The translations under genes were made by a program, and so were the position numbers. A model generated the notes under the pieces. It did not search any database. It saw only the letters and a list, made by a program, of their open reading frames with translations, and was not told the origin of the DNA. Shown piece after piece: positions 1-5,510 of a stretch of 7,197 bases of DNA (position 1 is the stretch's first letter; the number at the start of each line of letters is the position of its first letter). The stretch comes from Verrucomicrobiales bacterium (GTDB taxonomy: Bacteria; Verrucomicrobiota; Verrucomicrobiia; Verrucomicrobiales; DEV007): the NCBI GenBank assembly GCA_022424805.1, contig JAKMGR010000351.1:1-7197 (forward strand). Reading direction: 5' to 3'.

Positions 1-2018
1 TCCTGCTGATACACCTTCGGCAGCCCGGCAAACACGTCAGTTATTGTAACCATGTCAGGATCGCCTCCGTGTTCTTCGACTGTGTCCCAGTATATTTTTT
101 GCGCCTCCCCAAACTTTTCTTCATTCAGATAGGTCCATCCGACCCAGTAAACTGACTCCGGCATGCGTCCGCTCGTCGGATAGTTCTGCACGAAAGTCTG
201 AAAATGCTGACGCATCGTCTCGAACTCTTCGAGCAGCTTGTAGGCATTTCCTTTTTTGAACCACGCTTCCTCAAAAAAGCGGCCCGACTCAGGGCGCACC
301 TCTTCATAAGCAGCAAAGCCCTCGTCCATTTGCCCATCGGCAAGGTAGGTGTCACCAATAAGAAGGTGCGCCTCGTCAGCAAGCGGGTCATCTGCATAGC
401 CGCTGACAAACGCCTCAAGACGCTGCAGAGCCAGCTCATATTCCGCGAGAGAGAAGGTGCACACCGCGATACGGAAAACGGATTCTTTCCGGTATTTCGG
501 CGACTTGTAACGATCCAGATACTCTACGAGATGCTGGCGAGCTTCATCGTAAAGACCGGAGAAAGAATAGGCCATTCCCGTCCAGTAGTCAGCATCCTCA
601 ACAAGCCCGGAGTCGGGGTAGTTTCGCTGAAGCTGCGCAAACTGGTAGAGCGCGCCCTCGTTGTCATCCTGCTGCAGGTATAGAAAGCCCTGCATGAAGG
701 TCGATTTGGCAGCGAACTCATTCTCGGGAAACAATTCAACGACGCGCCCGTACGCCAACTGAGCAGCCCCGTAGTCCTGCGCCTCGCGCAGAGCTTCCGC
801 CCGCAGGAAGAGAACTGTGGGCAGGTATTCCCCCTCCGCCCCAAACGTTTTCTCATAGCTCTCGGCAACTTCGACGGCCTTGGGCCAGCGGCTGATCTCC
901 ATCCAGCATTGCAGTTGTGCAAAGGTCGCACTCTCCACCACCGAGTCAGTCGGCATTGTCTCCAGCATGTCTTCCATGATCAATGCTGCTTCCCGATATC
1001 GCTCCAATCCCTGAAACGCCATCGCGAGACGGAGTCGCAAGGCAGAGTCAAAGTTCTCGATTTTCTGAAAGCCGTCGAGTTCGCGGTTTACCCGCTTCAA
1101 GATGGCTTTTAGCTGGTACACGGTCCCAGCCGTAGTCGGACGAGTCTCGAGCACTTTGATGCGGTCTTCGATCTGCGCGATTTTCGCATTCTGGTATTCA
1201 AGCAACTTTGCCGTCGGCCAGATTCGCTGCAGGCAGGTAATCGCTTTGTAGTATTCCTTTTCGTCGAGAAACGAGGACCCAAGCTTGAGAGCGAGAGTCT
1301 GGAAACTGATAACCTGTGTCATCTCGGCGAGATTGGGAAACTCGTCGCGAATAAGAGCAAGAGCCTTGTCGCGTTCACCTGCCTGGATGCGGGCATAAAG
1401 CTGCAGGACCACAGCGCGGCTTGCCGCTTCGGGAGCGATCTCACGAAATTTTGGCAGCTGGTCTGCGAGAAAATCCGCTGCCTCGGAGGGGAAATCCTGC
1501 TGAATGTAGAGTGTCGCAAACATCAGGAGAGCCTCGTAGCGCTTGAAGGGCTGGTGTCCCTCGTTGGCCCAGTATTCGCCGAACGCGTGTTGGGCATCGA
1601 CCAATTCGGACTGGGTCATCAGACAGATACCGCGCCAGAAAGCGAGTTCGTCAGCGAGCTTGGGATCGAGCTCGGGGTCTTCGCGTGCTTTCTCAATCCA
1701 AACGAGGGCCTCGTCGAATTTCTTCAACGCAACCTTGCAGATCGCAACAAGTGGGGTGTGGATTCGCGCTGCCTCTTTCGCCTCTTCAGCTTCGCCATAG
1801 TCGACGATGAACTTTTCCAAAGCTTCTTCCGCAGCCGAGAAATCCCTTGCCTCGAAGGTCGCTCGTCCTCGTTCGAGAAGCTGGGCCGGACCTTCTGGAT
1901 TTGCTTCTGCTGCGGGATCAGCCGGTTGATCCTGCGCCGGGGAGAACAAACATCCTCCAACAATTCCAACACCGACAGCAAGCCGGGCCACAATGGAAAA
2001 GCGAAGAGACGAAAACAT
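1..2018 (-). CDS. Exported tetratricopeptide-repeat protein, C-terminus cut off by window edge
   Basis: One frame stays open from an ATG at 2018 to the left edge, giving 672 residues with no stop, so the gene is partial. An in-frame TGA eight codons upstream makes this ATG the first possible start. Residues 1-28 form a signal peptide: Arg6 and Arg12, then hydrophobic LAVGVGIVGG before Cys23. IVGGC fits a loose lipobox (lipoprotein), but SPA-Q at 26-29 would also suit signal peptidase I. The mature part is made of paired helices of TPR/Sel1-like pattern: one clear unit at about 44-77 and a regular run from about 400 to 652, with repeated A-x-x-x-Y and F-x-x-x-YP signatures such as NYPDSG and NYPTSG. 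Residues 270-320 may be coiled coil. Such proteins act as protein-interaction scaffolds in the periplasm or outer membrane, for example in BamD/YbgF-like roles. The partner and exact function are not recognisable. Reading on the minus strand was done by hand across the whole span without a frame break. Confidence 0.88.
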   Translation of the reverse strand, partial: MFSSLRFSIVARLAVGVGIVGGCLFSPAQDQPADPAAEANPEGPAQLLERGRATFEARDFSAAEEALEKFIVDYGEAEEAKEAARIHTPLVAICKVALKKFDEALVWIEKAREDPELDPKLADELAFWRGICLMTQSELVDAQHAFGEYWANEGHQPFKRYEALLMFATLYIQQDFPSEAADFLADQLPKFREIAPEAASRAVVLQLYARIQAGERDKALALIRDEFPNLAEMTQVISFQTLALKLGSSFLDEKEYYKAITCLQRIWPTAKLLEYQNAKIAQIEDRIKVLETRPTTAGTVYQLKAILKRVNRELDGFQKIENFDSALRLRLAMAFQGLERYREAALIMEDMLETMPTDSVVESATFAQLQCWMEISRWPKAVEVAESYEKTFGAEGEYLPTVLFLRAEALREAQDYGAAQLAYGRVVELFPENEFAAKSTFMQGFLYLQQDDNEGALYQFAQLQRNYPDSGLVEDADYWTGMAYSFSGLYDEARQHLVEYLDRYKSPKYRKESVFRIAVCTFSLAEYELALQRLEAFVSGYADDPLADEAHLLIGDTYLADGQMDEGFAAYEEVRPESGRFFEEAWFKKGNAYKLLEEFETMRQHFQTFVQNYPTSGRMPESVYWVGWTYLNEEKFGEAQKIYWDTVEEHGGDPDMVTITDVFAGLPKVYQQ

Positions 2019-2038
2019 TACGAGAAAGAGGAGCCCGA

Positions 2039-2068
2039 ATCAGACAAAAAAAGTGCCCCGCCCGTCAA
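2039..2068 (-). promoter_or_regulatory. Candidate promoter of the TPR gene
   Basis: On the minus strand TTGACG (2068-2063, five of six bases of the -35 consensus) is followed after 18 bases by TCTGAT (2044-2039, four of six of the -10 consensus). Transcription from it would begin about 10-15 bases before the ATG at 2018, leaving a very short leader without a Shine-Dalgarno sequence. Just upstream on this strand lie two small inverted repeats: GAAAC/GTTTC with a 6-base loop (2073-2088) and ACAGA-AA-TCTGT (2101-2112). They could be operator-like, but may be chance. Read by eye only. Confidence 0.35.
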
Positions 2069-2151
2069 CCGCGAAACAACATCGTTTCTTCTCGGGATAG
2101 ACAGAAATCTGTAGCCGCGCTCGTAGAGAGTGCGGCGGAAGGAAAAACCAT

Positions 2152-2175
2152 GCAAAGGCGCAGAAACGCAAAGCT
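2152..2175 (+). repeat. Degenerate octamer arm (three units), opposite in orientation to the main array
   Basis: Three successive 8-base units read GCAAAGGC, GCAGAAAC and GCAAAGCT on the plus strand. They match the consensus GCAGAGRC that makes up the main array on the minus strand, with one to three changes each. The two arms therefore face each other across about 90 bases and could pair imperfectly in single-stranded DNA or RNA. Confidence 0.65.
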
Positions 2176-2206
2176 TGAGAAACAAATCGACTAGCGCCGT
2201 GTCAGG

Positions 2207-2326
2207 AGGCTCACGACTACATTATGCTTCGCGTGATTGTCGAAAATGCAATCCAACCCGACTGTTTTGCGCCTCTGCGCCTCTGCGCCTCTGCGCCTCT
2301 GCGCCTCTGCGTCTCTGCGTGAGCCT
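2207..2326. repeat. 9-base perfect inverted repeat spanning the octamer array
   Basis: AGGCTCACG at 2207-2215 is the exact reverse complement of CGTGAGCCT at 2318-2326. The right copy overlaps the last base of the final octamer, so array plus spacer (about 100 bases) is enclosed by this pair. This gives the segment a bounded, element-like look similar to a REP/MITE-type unit. No transposase, no coding capacity and no convincing target-site duplication are seen. Confidence 0.6.
2271..2318 (-). repeat. Tandem octamer array, six units of GCAGAGRC
   Basis: On the plus strand GCCTCTGC is repeated five times exactly (2271-2310), followed by GTCTCTGC (2311-2318). Read on the minus strand this is CTCAC, then GCAGAGAC, then five GCAGAGGC, then the decayed unit GCAAAACA (2270-2263). 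From memory, octamer arrays of this CTCAC-GCAGAG-type occur in intergenic DNA of many unrelated environmental bacteria and are a well-known source of spurious protein predictions. Their function is unknown to me. The array lies downstream of the isomerase gene and upstream of the TPR gene, so it may be transcribed as a 3' tail of the operon. Confidence 0.92.
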
Positions 2327-2375
2327 TCCCTCAACTCGTACACCGCTTTGCAGCGATGACTACATTCGCCGAATG

Positions 2376-3299
2376 CTAATTCGCGCAAAGCTCGTTCAGC
2401 TGATCCAACAGCGGCGGAACGTGCTCGTAGGGATCTTTGGTCTCTTCGTATTCGAGAATGACGTAGCCCGCGTAACCGGTGTCTTTCAGGATGGAAATCA
2501 CTCGTTCCTGATCGGCGGGTTCTTTCCCGTCGCCGACTTTGATCTCGGTCTTGAGCTGCACGTTCACGGCATAGGGAGCTGAGGCCTCCATTTCGGCGTA
2601 AACATCGTCTGCCTTGAAATTTCCACTGTCGAGGTTCACACCGACAAAAGGATTTTTCACGGCTTTGACAATGCGCAGTAAGCGATCCGCCGTCGTAATG
2701 CTGTCGTGATTCTCGATGCCGAGAAAGATTCCCTTCGAGGCCGCGTAGTCCCCTGCTTCTTCCAGTGCTTCGACCGCGTTGCGCTCTGCGTCTTCCGCGG
2801 AAACACCTTTCGGATGCTTGCCCGCAAAAACGCGTATGTGCGGCGCGCCCATGATGGCAGCATGATCAATCCACTCGCGGACGTAAGCCATCTGCTCGGC
2901 ACGCTCAGGAGCATCTTTTGGGTAGGAGAAATTGTTACCGACTGCAGTTCCGGAGACGACCACCCCGTTCACATGGGCCACTTTACGACATTCGGCCATG
3001 TCAGCTGCAGTCACATCCGGCGGAAAGAAATAGCTCGTCAGCTCCGCACCAGCAGCTCCATTCTTGGCGCAATACTCGATGAACGATGGCATCGTCATCT
3101 CGGGCTTCGCTTCATCAAAGCGACTGTTTTCCTTTCCGCGCATGTAGCGGAAGTGATTGCGAAAGGAATAGGCCGCGAGACCGACCGAGAGTTTTCCACC
3201 GGCGCGCTGGTACCGCTCTGGCACAGCGAGAAGTTGCCCAGCAGGGGCGAGAGACAGGCCAAGGGCGCCTCTCATCCAGTTACGTCGATTGGTTTTCAT
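2376..3299 (-). CDS. Tat-exported sugar phosphate isomerase/epimerase-like protein (xylose isomerase-like TIM barrel)
   Basis: This 307-residue protein has an N-terminal twin-arginine signal, with NRRNWMRGALGLSLAPAG at 4-21 and cleavage probably near residue 25, so it should be folded in the cytoplasm and then exported. The rest is an AP_endonuc_2/xylose-isomerase-like barrel: GLAAYSFRNHF at 40-50, GAELTSYFF at 84-92, HIRVFAGKHP at 154-163, GIENHDS at 194-200, GVNLDSGN at 220-227, VQLKTE at 247-252 and ILEYEE at 281-286. Probable metal ligands are Glu196, Asp224 and Glu283. The position where DTE-type epimerases carry a His ligand appears to be Gln248. The family includes sugar epimerases, isomerases and 3-keto-glycoside-cleaving enzymes, so the substrate cannot be named. 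The gene starts 33 bases after the galE-type stop, in the same frame and without a Shine-Dalgarno sequence, and is probably co-transcribed with it. It ends with TAG. Confidence 0.92.
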   Translation of the reverse strand: MKTNRRNWMRGALGLSLAPAGQLLAVPERYQRAGGKLSVGLAAYSFRNHFRYMRGKENSRFDEAKPEMTMPSFIEYCAKNGAAGAELTSYFFPPDVTAADMAECRKVAHVNGVVVSGTAVGNNFSYPKDAPERAEQMAYVREWIDHAAIMGAPHIRVFAGKHPKGVSAEDAERNAVEALEEAGDYAASKGIFLGIENHDSITTADRLLRIVKAVKNPFVGVNLDSGNFKADDVYAEMEASAPYAVNVQLKTEIKVGDGKEPADQERVISILKDTGYAGYVILEYEETKDPYEHVPPLLDQLNELCAN

Positions 3300-3332
3300 G
3301 ATCAGATATTGGGAACGCTCAGGCCCTGGGGG

Positions 3333-4316
3333 TCAAGCATCGTCGCAGCCCTCGGGGTTTGCAGAATGCCAAGCCCACGCCGAATCGATAATCGGTTTCA
3401 GGTCAGGATACTTGGGCTGCCAACCCAGCTCCTTGCGAATCTTCGAACTGTCCGCAATCAGAATCGCAGGATCACCCGCACGACGCGGCGCAACTTCGGC
3501 GGGAACCGGATGACCGGTCACTTCGCGAACCGTTTCAACGACATCCTTCACACTGAATCCATTTCCATTGCCCAGGTTGTAGTGAGCTACTTCGTTTTTC
3601 GTGAGGGCTTCAAGCGCGAGGATGTGAGCCTGCGCGAGGTCTTCGACGTGAATGTAATCCCGAACGCATGTTCCATCCGGAGTTTCGTAATCAGCACCGA
3701 AAATCATGATTTTTTCCCGCTGCCCGAGAGCAACCTGGAGGACGAGAGGGATAAGGTGGGTTTCCGGATCGTGATCTTCTCCACGAACCTCTGTGCAGCC
3801 TGCCGCGTTGAAATAGCGAAGGCAAGCGTAGCGCAGGCCCTTCGATATGTGCATCCAGTGAAGAATGCGCTCGAGAAAGAACTTCGATTCTCCGTAAGGG
3901 CTTCCAGGAACAATTTTCTCTTTTTCCGAAATTGGGATTCGTTCCGGCTCGTCGAACAGGTTTGCTGTAGAAGAAAGAATAAATCGCTCGACGCCATTCT
4001 CCACAGCTGACTGAAGCAAATTCATCCCGTTCAAAGTATTACCCCCCAAATACCGGTAAGGATTCTCAACTGATTCCCCAACCAGGGAAAACGCAGCGAA
4101 GTGCATGATCGAGTCCGGTTTGAAATCGCCCATCACCGCATCAATCTCCGACTTGTTCGCGAGATCACCTTCGACAAAGAGAGCCTGCTCGTTCACCGCA
4201 GCGCGATGCCCCATGTAAAGATTGTCAAACACCGCAACTTCGTGACCTTCAGCGATCAGGGAATCGACCGCGACACTTCCAATATATCCGGCTCCGCCGG
4301 TAACAAGAACTCTCAT
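3333..4316 (-). CDS. galE: UDP-glucose 4-epimerase (GalE-type extended SDR)
   Basis: This NAD-dependent cytoplasmic enzyme interconverts UDP-glucose and UDP-galactose, supplying precursors for polysaccharides and for the Leloir pathway. The 327 residues are close to the family length of about 330-340. Visible marks are GGAGYIG (7-13, Rossmann nucleotide binding), FDNL (30-33), [12 protein letters not shown] (72-83), SSTANLF (115-121), YGESK (141-145, catalytic Tyr141 and Lys145), LRYFNAAG (166-173), [18 protein letters not shown] (214-231) and RRAGDPA (278-284). By my hand alignment, Thr117 takes the place of the catalytic Ser of E. coli GalE, a common substitution. Leu286 falls at the E. coli Tyr299 gate position that controls entry of N-acetylated sugars, so UDP-GlcNAc/GalNAc use is possible but unproven. 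The ATG at 4316 directly precedes the Rossmann strand. It is the first gene of a two-gene operon and is divergent from the oxidoreductase. The stop is TGA. Confidence 0.95.
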   Translation of the reverse strand: MRVLVTGGAGYIGSVAVDSLIAEGHEVAVFDNLYMGHRAAVNEQALFVEGDLANKSEIDAVMGDFKPDSIMHFAAFSLVGESVENPYRYLGGNTLNGMNLLQSAVENGVERFILSSTANLFDEPERIPISEKEKIVPGSPYGESKFFLERILHWMHISKGLRYACLRYFNAAGCTEVRGEDHDPETHLIPLVLQVALGQREKIMIFGADYETPDGTCVRDYIHVEDLAQAHILALEALTKNEVAHYNLGNGNGFSVKDVVETVREVTGHPVPAEVAPRRAGDPAILIADSSKIRKELGWQPKYPDLKPIIDSAWAWHSANPEGCDDA

Positions 4317-4457
4317 AAACTTGGGGTACTATCCACCCGCGAGAGTCTACGTGCAAGCGTTTGAACTGAATGATAGAACCACTAATGGACATTCAATTGA
4401 CCAAATCAGTAATTCTTTAGTAGTTTCCCTCCCCCGGTTTCCGTACAACTTACCTAC
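4317..4457. promoter_or_regulatory. Divergent promoter region between galE and the oxidoreductase gene
   Basis: These 141 AT-richer bases must hold the promoters for both directions. Plus strand candidate: TTGACC (4397-4402), 18-base spacer, TAGTTT (4421-4426), which is weak at -10. Minus strand candidate: TATCAT near 4371-4376, with TTGAAT about 15 bases upstream, a short spacer. The perfect palindrome TCAATTGA (4393-4400) overlaps both candidate -35 regions and could be part of an operator. Neither start codon has a Shine-Dalgarno sequence. The presence of promoters follows from gene layout; the individual boxes are tentative. Confidence 0.45.
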
Positions 4458-5447
4458 ATGAGTCGACCAATAATCCGCTGGGGTATCCTCGGCACGGGAA
4501 TGATTGCCGAAAAATTTGCGCAGGGGATCTCTCTCTCTCAGAGTGGTGAGCCCAGGGCAATCGCTTCGCGCAACAGCGACAAGGCCGGAGACTTAATCCA
4601 ACAGCTTCGCGATTGGAGCGGAGTAAACCACAGCTTCGATGTCACGGAAGCGGTTGAAGGATACGAGGTGCTCATTGGCCATCCCGATGTCGACGCAGTG
4701 TATATCGCCCTGCCCAATCATCTCCACAAAAAATGGACGATCAACGCACTCCGGGCGGGGAAGCACGTTCTCTGTGAAAAGCCTCTCGCCCTCAGCGCGG
4801 CGGAAGCAGAGGAGCTTTTTGCCGTCGCATCAGAAGAAGGACGTGTCCTGATCGAAGCCTTCATGTACCGCGCACTGCCACAGACAACGAACCTGCTCGA
4901 ATCGATTCGGGACGGTTTGATCGGTGACCTGCGAATCATTCGGACCAATTTCACGTTCAACCGGGAAGCATCGCCCCATGATGCACGCTACCAGGCTGAA
5001 AACGGCGGCGGATCGCTCATGGATGTCGGCTGCTACTGCATCGACTTTGCCCGAAGCCTGACCGGAACAGAACCCGTCGAGATGAACGCCACATTTCATC
5101 AACATGAATTGGGAGTCGATGATTATGCAGCAGGAACCCTCGCCTTTCCCAACGACGTCCTCATGACATTCACTTGTGGAATGACGGTCACTTCCGACCA
5201 GACTGCGCACATCGCCGGAACAGAAGGAAGAATCGAAATACCAAGATTCTGGTTCGGAGAAGAAGGCTACTCCATCATTCGTCTCGACGGGAAAACCGAG
5301 ATAATTCCCGGAAAGAAGAACGCGTCCCGTCCCGTTTACGCCGCGGAGGCCGATGCTTTCGCAGATGTCGTAGGAGGAGCCGAAAACTGGAATCCACCCG
5401 AGAACACGATTGGGAATATGCGTGTACTCGATGCACTGCAAAAATAG
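4458..5447 (+). CDS. Gfo/Idh/MocA family NAD(P)-dependent oxidoreductase
   Basis: The 329-residue protein has no signal peptide and should be cytoplasmic. The N-terminal Rossmann half shows GILGTGMIAEKFA (9-21), the second-strand motif AIASRN (34-39), VYIALPNHLH (81-90) and the family hallmark CEKPL (106-110, Lys108 probably catalytic). EAFMYR (133-138) and GGGSLMDVGCYCID (183-196) are typical of the GFO/dihydrodiol-dehydrogenase branch, which oxidises or reduces the hydroxyls of sugars such as glucose and xylose. The exact substrate cannot be read from sequence. The start ATG lies two residues before Arg-Pro and eight before the glycine motif, so it fits the fold; there is no Shine-Dalgarno sequence. 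The protein ends abruptly at NMRVLDALQK, whereas from memory many relatives run on about ten residues after this helix. The gene is divergent from galE and convergent with the cytochrome/DUF1080 gene, with 63 bases between them. Confidence 0.93.
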   Translation: MSRPIIRWGILGTGMIAEKFAQGISLSQSGEPRAIASRNSDKAGDLIQQLRDWSGVNHSFDVTEAVEGYEVLIGHPDVDAVYIALPNHLHKKWTINALRAGKHVLCEKPLALSAAEAEELFAVASEEGRVLIEAFMYRALPQTTNLLESIRDGLIGDLRIIRTNFTFNREASPHDARYQAENGGGSLMDVGCYCIDFARSLTGTEPVEMNATFHQHELGVDDYAAGTLAFPNDVLMTFTCGMTVTSDQTAHIAGTEGRIEIPRFWFGEEGYSIIRLDGKTEIIPGKKNASRPVYAAEADAFADVVGGAENWNPPENTIGNMRVLDALQK

Positions 5448-5510
5448 CGCACTTTTCCCATCATACTCTGATCGCCTCTCGAAGTTAGATGGCGCTCCTA
5501 GCTGAGAGAA

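Larger units (their letters stand above)
2019..2375. other. Gene-free 357-base intergenic region carrying a repeat element
   Basis: No reading frame here looks like a real gene. The frames that cross it translate the octamer array into low-complexity peptides (Ser-Ala-Pro-Leu-Arg-Leu-Cys on plus; Ala-Glu-Ala-Gln-Arg-Arg on minus). The left part holds the TPR-gene promoter candidate, and the middle and right parts hold the repeat element listed separately. Immediately after the isomerase stop codon (2376-2378) there is a small hairpin, CATTC-GCC-GAATG at 2363-2375. It has no T-run, so I do not call it a terminator. GACTACATT occurs twice in direct orientation (2215-2223 and 2358-2366), outside the octamer array on each side. 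Confidence 0.8.

Noticed and set aside
1554..2114. Plus-strand frame of 186 codons
   Set aside because: Antisense to the start of the TPR gene, whose frame is intact with a signal peptide and TPR pattern.
2271..2318. Octamer array as a CRISPR array
   Set aside because: Units are directly adjacent without spacers and far too short; no cas genes nearby.
2191..2388. Minus-strand frame with Ala-Glu-Ala-Gln-Arg-Arg repeats
   Set aside because: Same octamer array read on the other strand; low-complexity and overlapping the 3' end of the isomerase gene.
2130..2582. Plus-strand frame containing Ser-Ala-Pro-Leu-Arg-Leu-Cys repeats
   Set aside because: This peptide is the translation of the intergenic octamer array and runs on antisense into the isomerase gene. 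It is a typical spurious product.
2706..4010. Long open frame of 434 codons on the plus strand
   Set aside because: It lies antisense to the isomerase and galE genes and crosses their boundary. Both minus-strand genes show full sets of family motifs, while the plus-strand translation has no recognisable domain and is rich in Arg, Cys and Ser as expected of a shadow frame.
4830..5441. Minus-strand frame of 203 codons
   Set aside because: Antisense to the Gfo/Idh/MocA oxidoreductase, which accounts for the region with clear motifs.
5476..5508. CTCTC/GAGAG inverted repeat between the convergent genes as a bidirectional terminator
   Set aside because: Stem of only 5 bases with a 23-base loop and no adjacent T-run; too weak to call.
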